Shown piece by piece: positions 1-9,194 of a stretch of DNA of 64,000 nt. The stretch is taken from positions 22,905,528 through 22,969,527 of the forward strand of contig NC_080683.1 of assembly GCF_030445035.2 (NCBI RefSeq), given 5' to 3'. Source of the DNA: Dasypus novemcinctus (lineage: Eukaryota; Chordata; Mammalia; Cingulata; Dasypodidae). Each line of letters starts with the position of its first letter. Position 1 is the stretch's first letter. The notes below the pieces were generated by a model. It was not told the origin of the DNA. It made no database searches and saw nothing but the letters and a program-made list of their open reading frames with translations. The translations under genes were made by a program, and so were the position numbers.

Positions 1-351
1 TGGGTGGGGACTCACAGATAAAAGGCATGGCGAAGAACAGAGTTGGGGATTTCTGATGTTAGAGTTTGATGCTAAAAACCTGGGAAGTCAACACCCAGAG
101 GAAAGAGAAGCCCACACCAAGAAGGAAGGAACCTTGAACCTAGAGAAAAGCAAGCCCCAGGACCATAGAAACCCAGGAAACCTGAACCCTCACAGATGTC
201 AGCAGCCACCTTGCTCCAAATAGACTTTGGTGAGGGAAGTAACATGCTTTATGGCCTGGTATTTGTAAGCTCCTACCCCAAATAAATACCCTTTATAAAA
301 ACCAACAAATTTCTGGTTTTTACACCAACACCCCTTTGACTGACTAATACA
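1..351 (+). mobile_element. MaLR-like (ERVL-MaLR) LTR, 3' part, cut by window edge
   Basis: This is the 3' portion of a long terminal repeat; its 5' end lies outside the window. It shows the MaLR layout near its 3' end: AATAAA inside CCCCAAATAAATACCC, a TTTATAAAAACC stretch, then a terminus CTGACTAATACA, which matches the ACTAATACA end typical of THE1/MST/MLT1 LTRs. Two longer relatives lie at 3,083-3,727 and 61,550-62,206 and share the same last 150 bases at high similarity. Directly after position 351 the sequence continues as the 3'UTR of the minus-strand L1, so this LTR inserted into that L1. It is a retroviral regulatory remnant with no coding content. The family name is from memory; the lineage looks xenarthran-specific. 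Confidence 0.75.
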
Positions 352-912
352 TTTGATATAATCACATAGTTGTGCATTCATCATTTTAATCATTTTAGAG
401 CATTTTCATTATTCCAATAATAATAATAAAAACAAATGAACAAACCTCATCACCTCTCAAGCTCTCTATGCTTCCCCTGCTGTACCTAGCTGCTCTTCTG
501 TTTCCATCTCTCCAGTTTATTTGTATTTTGTAAAAACATTCTTATATATGCAATGTTACCCATATTTTCATATTTTACATGAGGTTTCAGTGTTACATAT
601 TCCCATGTTACATTTTTTAGCACTCCTTCTAGTAATGAACATGACCTTAGACTTAACCTTTCAACCACTATCATACCCATATAATAGCTCTGCTAATTAC
701 AAACACTATAATGTGCTTTCACCATTTCAATTTATTTCCAAAGATTTAAATAACCTTTTTACCAGTTCTGCACAGATTAACCATCAGCTTTCTAATCTCT
801 ACCCTCATTCTATTTTCTGGTGACCTATATTCTAATTATTAACTCCATGATTTTACAGAGTATATTTCCTTCAAAATAGCACAATCATACAGTATTTATC
901 TTTTTGAAACAC
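352..912 (-). other. L1 3'UTR segment
   Basis: On the minus strand the end of this block reads GAATGCACAACTATGTGATT, which resembles the GGTTGCACAACTNTGTGAAT stretch common in older L1 3'UTRs. Around 870-905 the wording TTTCCTTCAAAATAGCACAATCATACAGTATTT parallels the 'receives a call of actively induced from target-site AT tracts' region seen in the other L1 3' end at 45.5 kb (ATCATACAATATTTGTTC). The block joins abruptly to RT-domain sequence near 912, so the C-terminal part of ORF2 has been lost by deletion, or this is a separate L1 fragment lying in the same orientation. Confidence 0.6.
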
Positions 913-958
913 TACTCATTTTTGCATGTTAATCTTACACCCCTCTATTTTGCTGAAA

Positions 959-1150
959 TCATTTATTAGCTATAGGTAGCTTTGTTGTGAATTTTTCAAT
1001 ATTTTCTGTATATAGGATTATATCATCTGCAAATAGGGAAAGTTTTATTTCTTCCTTTCCAATTTGGATGTCCATTATTTCTTTCTCTTGCCGAATTGCA
1101 CTGGCAAGAACTTCCAGTACAATCTTGACAGTGGTGACAGTGGGGAGCAT
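959..1150 (-). pseudogene. L1 ORF2 reverse-transcriptase fragment (FADD motif)
   Basis: The minus-strand translation contains [14 protein letters not shown], the catalytic FADD box of L1 reverse transcriptase (YADD/FADD aspartates bind the metal ions), preceded by [19 protein letters not shown], matching the segment just upstream of that box in mammalian L1 ORF2. The upstream part of the peptide is disrupted relative to L1 ORF2 and the frame closes 63 codons after its start. Intact L1 ORF2 is about 1,270 residues, so this is a decayed fragment of the L1 that spans 352-6,562. The aspartates being present says nothing about activity because the rest of the protein is broken. Confidence 0.85.
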
Positions 1151-1711
1151 TGTCTTTTTCTTGTTCCTTATCTTAGAGGGAAAGCTTACAGTCTTTCACC
1201 ATTAATTATTACATAGGATATAAGCTATAGGCTTTTCATGTATGCCCTTGATCATATTAAGTTTTCCTCTGTACCTATAATTCTGAGTATTTTTATCAAG
1301 AAAGGGTGCTGTATATTGTCAAATGCTTTTTCTGCACCAATGGAGATGATCATGCATTTTCTTTCATTCATTCTATTAGTGGAGTATATTACATTAATTG
1401 ATTTTCTCATGTCTCTCCTCTTCAATTTTTTTGAAGAGTTTGAGCAGAATTGGAGTTAGGTCTTCTTGGAATGTTTGGTAGAATTCCTCTGTGATGCCAT
1501 CTGGTTCTGGGTTTTTCATTGTTGGGAAATTTTTCGTGATTCATTCAATCTCTTTACTAGAAATTGGGTCTTTGACTCTATTTCTTCTTAAATCAATGTA
1601 GGTAGTTTGCATGTTTCTAATTTATCAATTTCCTAGAGATTATCTAATTTATTAGCATGCAGTTTTCTTACAATCCTCTTATAGCCTATAGTCCTTTTTT
1701 TTAATCCCCAA

Positions 1712-1898
1712 AGTGGGGCACCATTCCTGGAAGTACTGGAATACCAGGTCGATATGTGGAGTAGGTGGAACAAGCTTCTAGTCCATCTTTGTGTTCCAAA
1801 ATTCCATTTAATATAGTGTTATCATATAAAGGATGTATCAGATATTTAACCAATAAGAACAGATACTACACTTGATCTTAGCCAAAAGGCTGAGAAGC
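1712..1898 (-). pseudogene. RNU2: U2 snRNA retropseudogene (full length)
   Basis: The minus strand begins GCTTCTCAGCCTTTTGGCTA followed by AGATCAAGTGTAGTATCTGT, the 5' end of U2 spliceosomal RNA including the branch-site recognition region, and ends near CCAGGAATGGTGCCCCACTT, the U2 3' stem. The 187-nt length equals that of the roughly 188-nt U2. Differences from U2 include an A for G in the first stem and several changes in the middle; the Sm-site region reads AATTTTGG. A run of eight T on the plus strand (1,695-1,702) is the A tail of the copy, showing LINE-mediated retroposition. It sits inside L1 ORF2 sequence and no proximal or distal snRNA promoter element is visible, so it is a pseudogene. 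Confidence 0.93.
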
Positions 1899-2841
1899 CC
1901 TTTGGATTATAATAATCCTTTCTATTTCAGTGGGGTCAGTGGTAATCTCTCCCTTTTCATTTCTAATTTTCATTATCTGTACCCTCTCTCTTTTTCTCTT
2001 TATCACTCTAGCTAAAGGTTTGTTGATATTATTGATCCTTTCAAAGAACAATGTTTAGTTCTGTTAATTCTATTGGTTTTTTCATTTATCTCTATTTTAA
2101 TGATTGTTATTTCCTTCCTTATGCTCACTTTGTGTTTAGTTCTTCTTTTTCTAGTTCTTTCAATTTTGAAGATAGGTGTCTGATTTGAAATCTTTTCTCT
2201 TTTAATGTAAAGCATTTAAATCTATATATTTACCTCTCAGTACTGCTTTCACTGCATCCCATAAGTTTTAGAATGTTGTATTTTCATTTGTTGCAATATG
2301 TTTCCTAATTTCACTTGTTGATTTCCTTTTTATCCCATTGTTTATATGAGTATGTTGTTTAATTACTACATATTTATGAATTTTCCATTTCTCCCTGTTA
2401 TTAATTCCTAGCTGCATTCTCTTGTGGTAGAGGAATATGCATTGTATGATTTCAATGTCTTGAATTTATTGAGACTTGTTTTGTGATTCAACATATGGTC
2501 TATCCTGGAGAATGATCCATGTGTACTTGAGAAGAATGTGTATTCTGTTTTTGTTGGGAACTGTGTTCTATATACATATGTTAGGTCTAGTGGGTTTAGT
2601 GTATCCTGAAGTCCTGCCCTTCCTTATTGACCTACTAACTGGATATTCTATCCTTCATTGAGATTGGTATGTTAAAGTCACCACCATTAATGTAGATCCA
2701 TCAATCTCTCCTTGCAAATCTGTCAGTATTTACTTCAGATATTTTGGGGCTCTGCTGTTAAGTGCATATTTTTCTATAGTTGTTACATCTTCCTGTGGAA
2801 TTTTCCCCTTTATAATGACCATCTTTGCTCCTTGTAGCTAT

Positions 2842-3040
2842 TTTTTACTAACAGCCTATATTTTTCCTTTTTTCTCTTTTTTCTCTCTTCTTTTTTCCTC
2901 TCAACCATGACTCCAGGCAAGATTCAAAGTGTAGTTTAATGAATTCCTCTCCGGGTTTTATAGAGACCTACTGTGTTAGCCTCTTAAAGCCTCTTACTGT
3001 GTTAGCCTCTTAAAGCCTTAAACCTTAAAAGGGCAAGAAA
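2842..3040. other. Segment foreign to the L1, with a 25-bp tandem duplication
   Basis: L1 ORF2 sequence is continuous up to about 2,841 (TTGTAGCTATTTTTTACTAA) and resumes near 3,040 (GGTAAAGTCTATTTTATTCA). The roughly 200 bases between start pyrimidine-rich (TTCC/CTTTTT runs) and hold two consecutive copies of a 25-26-base unit (TACTGTGTTAGCCTCTTAAA then GCCTCT) at 2,969-2,994 and 2,995-3,018. I do not recognise the segment. It may be an insertion or a locally diverged and expanded stretch of L1. Confidence 0.4.
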
Positions 3041-3082
3041 ATGGTGGTAAAGTCTATTTTATTCAATATTAGTATAGCTGCC

Positions 3083-3727
3083 TGTGGTAGTTTGATATTA
3101 TTTGTGAATTCCAAAAAAGAGATATTGATTGTATTTGTAAACTGATCTGTTCCTCTGGGCATGATACTCTTTGATTGATTTAAATTCAAAGGCTTTACCT
3201 TTACTTGATTAAGTCAAGATTAGGGATTTGATTCAACCAGGTCACAAGGTGACTCAGTTTAAGTCCCTGCCCTCTTGGTGGTCTATATAAATGGATGCTC
3301 AATCAAGAACACAGAAGTAAATTCACAGAGAAGATACACAGAAGAGGAAAAACAGCTCCATAGATAGGGCAGAGGCCCTAGGAAGAAAGATGAGCCATTT
3401 ACCTGATAGTTTATAGCTGAACTTGTGAAAAGAACAGAGCAGTTGAGCCCAGAAATAAGCCCTCCAGCCTACAGCTGACTTAGGAAGGAGCTGGGACCAT
3501 GGAGCCTTAAGAAGAAAGGGGAAGGCTGAATACTCACAGACATCACCTGCCATCTTCCTTCAACACATGGCAATGAACTTTGGGTGAGAAAGTACCTTCT
3601 TATAGTAGCTTGAGTTGGACTTTTTAGGGCTTAGTAACTGTAAGCTCTTACCCCAAATAAATACCATTTATAAAAACCAATAGAATTCTGGTACTTACAT
3701 CAGCACCCCTTTAGGCTGACAAATACA
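3083..3727 (+). mobile_element. MaLR-like LTR inserted in L1 ORF2
   Basis: A 645-bp LTR starting TGTGGTAGTTTGATATTATT and ending GACAAATACA. It carries a TATATAAATGG stretch near 3,283-3,294, the polyadenylation signal AATAAA in CCCCAAATAAATACC near 3,655, then TTTATAAAAACC before the 3' end. It lies between two halves of the same L1: AGTATAGCTGCC on the left and ACACCAGCTCTCTTGC on the right join to the expected ORF2 wording. A clean 5-bp target duplication is not evident. It is homologous over its whole length to 61,550-62,206. It is a solo LTR with no internal retroviral sequence and no coding capacity. Confidence 0.8.
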
Positions 3728-3935
3728 CCACACCAGCTCTCTTGCATGGTATATATGTTTTCCATCCTTTCACCCCCAATCCACTTGTATCTTTGGATTT
3801 AAGATGAGTCTTAAATTCTACAGCATATACTTGGGTTATATGCAAACAGCATATAGTTGGGGCATGCATTTTTATCCATTCTGACAATCTCTGCCTTTTG
3901 ACTGGAGAGTTTAATCCATTTACATTTAAAGTCAC
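3728..3935 (-). pseudogene. L1 ORF2 endonuclease N-terminal fragment
   Basis: The minus-strand peptide MTLNVNGLNSPVKRQRLSEW closely matches the first residues of L1 ORF2, where the Asn of the NVNGLN block begins the apurinic-like endonuclease domain. It continues as IKMHAPTICCLHITQVYAVE, where the family has IQETH; the catalytic Glu of that motif is replaced here (HITQ). The reading frame then runs into the LTR that interrupts the element at 3,727. The complete domain is about 240 residues; fewer than 70 survive. Confidence 0.85.
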
Positions 3936-4510
3936 TATTTATAATACAGGACATTCTTCTGCCATTTTGCTGTTAAGCCTTTGTAGGTCTTATGCCTTTT
4001 CTGTACCTCAATTCTTCCATTAAAGCCCACTTTTATATTTATTTGTTTTGAGTTTTACCATATTGTCTGTCTTTTCACTTCTATTTGGATATGTTTTCTG
4101 TCTATTTTCTTTGTGGTTACCATGGAATTAAAGTTTAACATCCTAAATATCTAACAATAATATCTGATTTGATGTCAACTTAATTTCAGTAGCATGTACA
4201 TATATTTTTCTTTACTCCTCTGGCCCCCACCATTTTTCTTTGTACTTGTTACCATTTACATCTTTGTACATATTTGTCAAAATGACCAGATTTATTATTA
4301 CTTTTATGCATTTGCATTTTAGTACCTTTAGGAACTAAAAAGTAGGGTTACATACCAGCCAATGCAATACAATACAATACAATACAATAATATTTATATA
4401 TTATTATAATATGTATAATATATAATATAATATATATAATTATGTATTATATATAGTTATATATACCTCAAGTCTTTCTTTCTTTATATGTCTTGAACCA
4501 CTGTCTTTAT
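3936..4510 (-). other. L1 ORF1-ORF2 spacer with (CAATA)n and TA-rich tract
   Basis: Non-coding spacer of the L1 between the ORF1 stop and the ORF2 start, with wording such as TTTGTGGTTACCATGGAATT that I associate with the long spacer of old L1M elements. At 4,365-4,390 there are five to six CAATA pentamers followed by a 75-bp AT-only tract (4,388-4,466) made of TATA/TAATA units, a later microsatellite expansion. Confidence 0.6.
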
Positions 4511-4747
4511 CTAGTTTCTTTTCTTTCCCTTCTTAAGATTTCCATTTAGGATTGCTTCTAGGACAGTTCTAGCAATGAAGAATTTCCTCAGTTTTTGTTT
4601 ATCTGAGAATGTCTTAATTTCACCCTCACTTTTGAAAGAAAATCTCACTGGATATAAAATTCTTGGCTTGCAGTTGTTTTCCTTCAGCACTGTAAGCATT
4701 TCAACCCACTGCCTTCTTGCCTCTGGTTTCTCACAAGAAATTGGCAT
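4511..4747 (-). pseudogene. L1 ORF1 C-terminal domain fragment
   Basis: The 78-residue minus-strand frame includes ARRQWVEMLTVLKENNCKPR, then ILYPVRFSFKSEGEIKTFSD and KQKLRKFFIARTVLEAILNG, which matches the C-terminal domain of mammalian L1 ORF1p (the LYPAKLSF...GEIKTFPDKQKLREF block), the nucleic-acid-chaperone part of the L1 RNP. The natural ORF1 stop lies at the low-coordinate end, followed by the spacer. Upstream the frame is lost and the preceding domain continues in another frame, so the gene is frameshifted. Confidence 0.88.
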
Positions 4748-4790
4748 TCGGTCTAAGTGGGACTCCTTTCTACATAAAGCATTTTATCTC

Positions 4791-5003
4791 TCAGTTTTCA
4801 GAACTTTCTCCATGTCCTTTGAAGTTGATAGTATAATCAATATATGACAGGGATTTTTTTTTCACGTTTACCATGATTGGTATTCTTTGGGTTTCTTGGA
4901 TATGCATATTCACATCTTTTGCTAAGTTTGGAAAGTTCTGTGTCATTTTTTTACTGTTAATTCTGTCCCCTTTCTTCTCCTTCTGGTACACCATAGTGGA
5001 CAA
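4791..5003 (-). pseudogene. L1 ORF1 RRM-region fragment
   Basis: The minus-strand peptide contains MTQNFPNLAKDVNMHIQETQ and RIPIMVN, corresponding to the NFPNLxKxxDIQIQEAQRxPN segment at the start of the ORF1p RRM domain that binds L1 RNA. It ends about 40 bases before the C-terminal fragment begins in a different frame. Together with the fragments on either side it outlines a whole, decayed ORF1. Confidence 0.82.
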
Positions 5004-5337
5004 ATTGGCTTGTTTGAGGTTCTCCCATAGTGGTCTTTGGCTATTTTTTCTTTTAATCTTTGAATATTTTTCTTCTTTCTGTTCATCAGCCTGACTAATT
5101 TCAAGTGTCTTATCTTCAATTTCACTGATTATTCTGCCAAATCCAGTGTGCTCTTAAAACCCTCCTGTGCTTTTTTTTTAAAATAATTTCAGTTATTGTG
5201 GTCTTCAACTCCAATAGTTCTGTTTGACTCCAATTTAAAATTTCTATTTCTTTACTTAGATTCTCATATTGTTTTTTCATTGTTTTCTTGATATCCTTTA
5301 ATTTTTTCTCTGTACTTTCTTTCATCCCCCTAAGCAT
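4943..5337 (-). pseudogene. L1 ORF1 coiled-coil region fragments (two frames)
   Basis: Two overlapping minus-strand frames cover this part. The first (5,337-5,122) is charged and helical, with MKKQYENLSKEIEILNWSQT and ELLELKTTITEI, matching the ORF1p coiled coil that trimerises the protein. The second (5,125-4,943) contains RLKEKIAKDHYGRTSNKPIC, the stretch linking the coiled coil to the RRM. The change of frame near 5,123 is a clear break. Confidence 0.8.
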
Positions 5338-6562
5338 TTTTTAAGATCATTTTTAAAATCTTTGTTTGGTATGTCCACATTCTCATCTTCTTCATTAGTG
5401 TTTTCTGTATTTTTACCCTTTTCCTTTGGATGGGTCATCATTCTTTGTTTGTCTTATACTCTTTCTTTATTTGTTTTATACTCTTTCTTTGTTTGTCTTA
5501 TACTCTTTCTTTGTTTGTCTTATACTCTTTAATTGCAAATTTCACATTTTAATATTTTAAAATGTTAAATGTGGGGTTTATTCCCTGAGATGTCTGTTTC
5601 TTACTTTTGTATCCAGCTGGTGATGAGACAGTTTTTCTTGAGCTAATTCCCTTCTATCAGGAAGGTCTGCCCAAGTAGAATGCATTCTGCAGGATTTTCA
5701 TTTGTCTTTCTGGGTTTCTGTCTTCTACTGGGCTTTTGCTTATTAGTTATTTTAGATTTCTTCTGTTTATAGGAGTTTGGTTGTCCCCTGTTTCCTAGGA
5801 GACAGACTTCATTTTCCTGGGTGTTTGAAACCAGCGAGCCTTTGTCCAAGACTGTCTGCCTCTACAGTTTTTTATACTCCTCTTATTGTTTCTAGTTCCT
5901 TTTGCCTGGAGAGCAAATTCTGGGAAAGGATCACCCTGGGGACAACTATCCCAAGTTAGTGCTTTCCAGCAAAAACAGGACCAAAAGCCCACAAATGTGT
6001 GCACACTTGCTCCAAAGTGCCCTAGTGAGGGATCAGGAAGGGTGCCAAAATTTCTCTGATGGCTCCCCAAAGCTCAGTTTTCTTGGCCTGGCCAGCAAAT
6101 GCAGCCCTTCGGCTAGGTGTCTCCCACAGCCCTGAGGAAGCACTACATCTTTAAATCTCCACTGCCTCCACCTTTGTCTGGGGAGAGTTGAAATAATAGC
6201 TGTCCTCAGAGCAGGGCCCCCAGCAATCTGAATTCACTAATCAAAAGCCAGGATCAATGGTTGACTGTGCCCACACCTGGTCTTGGGAAAGATGATTTTT
6301 ATATCCCTTTCTATCACCAGTGACCTAACCAGGGACTGGACCTCAAGGCAGCCAGCTGTGAGAGTGGGAGATGGGTGCTGGTAACCACCAACAGTAGGAA
6401 GTAATTTACTGTTCTTTCCACCAGTTTATCGACCTCTTCCTTCCACTCTTCCCTGTATGCTGAACAGCGTTTTTCCGGACTCCAGAGTTTCAAACAGTTC
6501 CAGTTAGTTTAACAACTGTTTGGTGGAAGGACTGAGTCTCATACTCTGCTATCTTCCCTGGG
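5338..6562 (-). other. L1 5'UTR and ORF1 leader, with a 22-bp minisatellite
   Basis: This is the 5' region of the minus-strand L1. Its extreme end reads CCCAGGGAAGATAGCAGAGT on the minus strand, the style of start seen in full-length L1s, so the element is not 5'-truncated. Four consecutive 22-bp units of the type TTCTTTGTTTGTCTTATACT+CT occupy 5,441-5,528. The second unit has three substitutions and the others are identical. The rest (5,600-6,560) is a mixed-composition 5'UTR without a convincing ORF. Confidence 0.65.
5441..5528. repeat. 22-bp tandem repeat, four units
   Basis: Units at 5,441-5,462, 5,463-5,484, 5,485-5,506 and 5,507-5,528. Units 1, 3 and 4 are identical (TTCTTTGTTTGTCTTATACT then CT); unit 2 differs at three positions. 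There is no spacer between units, so this is a minisatellite and not a CRISPR array. It arose inside the L1 ORF1 leader. Confidence 0.95.
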
Positions 6563-7025
6563 ATTTCCAATATCCTGTGCTTTAACTGTATGCCATATAA
6601 AGAATCCTCAGTTAAAGATAATATAATGTAGGCTTTTTCTAAATAAACAAAAACAACTACAACCGTATCAAAATCCTTTTATACTGAAGTAGTTCAAGAG
6701 TGATGTTGTTTAAGCAACCTAAAAGCTGCCATGTTAAAAGAAATACATGTTAGCAAAGGAACTTGAGGAACTTGCCTTAATTCATCTTTTGGGCACAATC
6801 TTAACCATGTCAATGACCCTGACCCAATTTTAGACTTTCATGTCTATTGTTACTCACAGTATGATCTGCACCCTTCCTATCCCAAGTTCCAAGCAAGCCT
6901 AGTTCTTCAACTCCAAACTACTACTCCCTTGCCTGCATGACTAAGGATTCCTGGGTAAGCTCTGGCTCCTGCATGCATGGACATGTTTTAAACATAAACC
7001 AATGTAATCCTAATAGATCATATTA
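6563..7025. other. Unique AT-rich sequence
   Basis: Between the L1 5' end and the next repeat I see no recognisable repeat, gene or RNA. Short stretches such as GTCAATGACCCTGACCCAAT carry no identifiable signal. Confidence 0.5.
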
Positions 7026-7690
7026 AGGTAATACCTACTATGTGTTGGGTACTGTACTAAGGTAATTTAATATAGTTTTAGTTTTTCTGTCTTCTAAAGA
7101 AAATACCATGCAATGGGCTTGGCTTAAACAATGGGAATTTATTGGCACATGATTTTGGAAGCTAGGAGAAGTCTAGTTGAAGCTTCAGAAAGACCAGGCT
7201 TTCATGCCAATGCTCTTTAGTTCTTTTTATTTTCAGGCTTTTCTGTTACATGGCAATGCACGTGAGTATCTCCTGGATTCTCTCTTCTTTTCAAGGTTCT
7301 GTTGACTTTCAGCTTCTGGCTTCTCCCTATGGCTTTCTCCTTCTTTCTGACCTTCCATATGAGGCATTTAGTAATAGGATTAAGACCCATCTTAATTCAG
7401 CTAGGCCACACCTTAACTGAAGTAAGCTCCTCAAAAGATCCCATTAACAAGAGTCCACACCCATAAGAATGGCTTAAGTTTCAGAGCATGTTTTTTGTGG
7501 GATACTTAGCTCTAAAGCACCGTAAATATATATTAACTGAAACCTTTACAGTGATTGGTCAGGTAAACATCATCATCCCCAAATTATAGAGGAGAAAACT
7601 GGAGCTACAGTTGAGTTACTTTCTTAAATTACAGAAGAGTCAGGAAACATATCAGGTTTGACAGCAAAGGTTTAACCACACTAAAATGAC
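7026..7690 (-). repeat. MIR SINE split by an LTR insertion
   Basis: Minus-strand MIR. Its 3' part is at 7,026-7,068 (ACCTACTATGTGTTGGGTAC) and its core and 5' part at about 7,535-7,680 (CATCATCCCCAAATTATAGA then GGAGAAAACTGGAGC, the MIR core read in reverse). The pieces are separated by the MLT2-like LTR at 7,071-7,521, which therefore inserted after the MIR. Ancient, inactive. Confidence 0.7.
7071..7521 (+). mobile_element. ERVL/MLT2-like LTR, copy 1
   Basis: The 5' third reads GGCTTAAACAATGGGAATTT then ATTGGCACATG...GAAGCTAGGAGAAGTC, matching the layout of MLT2 (ERVL) LTRs (GGCTTATAAACAACAGAAATTTATT...GAGGCTGGGAAGTCC). The 3' third has GGATTAAGACCCATCTTAAT and CCACACCTTAACTGAAGTAA, then CACACCCATAAGAATGG and an AGCTCTAAAGCACC terminus. 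Two further copies (about 8,000 and 14,950) share this wording. It is a solo LTR with no internal region, inserted into a MIR. Boundaries are good to about 10 bases at the 5' end. Confidence 0.72.
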
Positions 7691-7691
7691 T

Positions 7692-7999
7692 TGTGCATGA
7701 CTGTTTAGTTGTCATATGACTGAAACTTACTAGCTTTCCTATTAATTATTCAAAAACCAATTCATGCCCACCTGACTTCACTTAGTTGCAGCCACACTGG
7801 GGAATCTTCCTGTAAATCTTACTCATGTCCTGATGTTACACTCACCAGATAGTCTTTTGGGGGCTTAACTGTATGGAAAGGGAATATAATAGCCCTCCAA
7901 GATTTTCAGAGCATGTGGCACAATTTTTTGTTTCGGGTACAGGATAGGGGTGGTGATAAAATCCTCCAAATTACAAGAACTTGAGTTTGTAGAACAGCT
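7692..7999. other. Unique sequence between LTR copies
   Basis: No gene or recognised repeat. It carries neither primer-binding site nor retroviral coding sequence, so the two flanking LTRs do not bound a provirus. Confidence 0.5.
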
Positions 8000-8464
8000 G
8001 TCAAGCTCTTTAGCCTCCTTGGTTGCTCAAGTAAATACCATGCAAGGAGTTGGCTTAAACAACAGGAATTTATTAGTTCATGTTTTGAGGCTAGGAGAAG
8101 TCCAAATCAAGGCACTCTCAAGCAATCCTTTGTTCCTGAAGATTGGAATTCTGGGGTTAGCTGCTGTAGTCCTTCGTCCTGTTTTTCCTCTGCCACACAG
8201 TAATGCACATGGAGGCTTCACTTGGTTTCTCCCTTCTCTTCTGGCTTCTTGCGTCCTGTGACTTTCTCTCTCTGTGTCAGAATTTCATTCTGCTTATAAA
8301 GGTCTCCAGTAAAGGATTAAGACCCATCCTGATTGATTTGGACCACATCTTATCTGAAGTGACCTCATCAAAAGGTTCTATTCACAAGAGTTCACACCCA
8401 CAGGAATGGATTAAGTTTAAGAAACATGTTTTTCTGGGTACATTGCTCCAAACCACCACCGTAG
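8000..8464 (+). mobile_element. ERVL/MLT2-like LTR, copy 2
   Basis: Same family as 7,071-7,521: GGCTTAAACAACAGGAATTT at about 8,050, GAGGCTAGGAGAAGTCC at about 8,086, then CTGCCACACAGTAATGCACA, GGATTAAGACCCATCCTGAT and CACACCCACAGGAATGGATT, ending near CAAACCACCACCG. Its MLT2-like 5' wording (AACAACAGGAATTTATTAG) is the clearest of the three. The 5' boundary is uncertain by about 20 bases. The plus-strand reading frames across it (7,950-8,469) are chance ORFs in an LTR. Confidence 0.72.
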
Positions 8465-8504
8465 CTTAGAGGTGCACCACTGTAGTTGGAGACTGTCCAC
8501 CTAG

Positions 8505-8650
8505 GCCTGATCTAACTCTACCACCTACTTGCTCATGCCTCAGTTCCCTCATCGATAAAATCAGGATAATATTAACACATGGCTCAATAAAGTGTTGTGA
8601 GAAGTACATAAGCCAATATATGTGAAGTGAAAGACCGTACCTAGTACATT
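8505..8650 (+). repeat. MIR SINE fragment
   Basis: Shows the MIR core in order: ACCACCTACTTGCTCATGCC then TCAGTTCCCTCATCGATAAA and ATCAGGATAATATTAACAC, AGTGTTGTGAGAAGTACATA, matching the MIR CTCAGTTTCCTCATCTGTAAAATGGG...GTTGTGAGGATTAAATG layout. Ancient tRNA-derived SINE. Confidence 0.75.
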
Positions 8651-9194
8651 TATATCGCTATACTATTACTGTTATTGATAGTATTGTTACTATTATTAAT
8701 CTGAATGTCTTCATTGCTACCTTATGCTAGGCATTAACAAGACCTCAGAACTATGAATGGCCTTCTTATTCACTGCTATTGGAACTAGAGTTATTTTCAT
8801 GATTCAGGAGGAGTCTCAATTGAATCAAACTCTATATGTTGGGCTATTTCACTAGTAAGACAATTGCATATCAGCATTGTCATTTAGATGAGAAAAAGAA
8901 AAAGATTTCCTAATATTGCCCGAATTTCAATAAAATCTTTCTTCAGCTTTTATTCTTATCGCAGAAACATTCATACCATGCTTTTTCAGATTTTTATATT
9001 CAGGCTTTATTGCTTAACTATTCTAGGATCTCTGTTAAGCCTCTTTATCATGGCAACACATTTTTTCTGACTTCTCCTAAATTGTCTACTTAATTTTCAG
9101 AAATATTTGCCTATAGGTAAACAGGATTCTGAAAGTGGAATTTCTCCACCATTAGAGAAGGAACTGCACCTTCCTGCTCCAAAGCCTGATGACT
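8651..9194. other. Unique AT-rich sequence
   Basis: I see no gene or assigned repeat. A short TATTACTGTTATTGATAGTA tract near 8,660-8,700 is low complexity. Confidence 0.45.

Larger units (their letters stand above)
352..6562 (-). mobile_element. Old near-full-length L1 (LINE-1), interrupted and deleted
   Basis: Read on the minus strand this is an L1 running from its 5' end (about 6,562, beginning like the GGAAGATGGCAGAGTA-type L1 start) through a 5'UTR of about 1.2 kb, ORF1 (5,337-4,511), a long ORF1-ORF2 spacer, the ORF2 endonuclease start (3,935), the central ORF2 region, the reverse-transcriptase FADD region (about 1,030) and then, after a jump near 912, the 3'UTR down to 352. Roughly 1.8 kb of ORF2 downstream of the catalytic RT motif is missing. 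All ORFs carry stops and frame changes. The spacer of about 575 bp fits the older L1M-type layout. Later insertions inside it are two MaLR-like LTRs, a U2 retrocopy and a segment with a 25-bp tandem repeat. It cannot be mobile. Confidence 0.85.

Noticed and set aside
1712-1898. Functional U2 snRNA gene
   Set aside because: It carries substitutions, has an A tail, sits inside an L1 and shows no snRNA promoter.
1-3727. The two MaLR-like LTRs as the ends of one provirus
   Set aside because: The sequence between them is minus-strand L1 with a U2 retrocopy, not retroviral, and L1 is continuous across the second LTR.
5441-5528. CRISPR-like array
   Set aside because: The 22-bp units are directly abutting with no spacers, in a mammalian L1.
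7071-8464. The first two MLT2-like LTRs as a shortened provirus
   Set aside because: The interval holds a split MIR and unique sequence with no primer-binding site or retroviral coding remnant.
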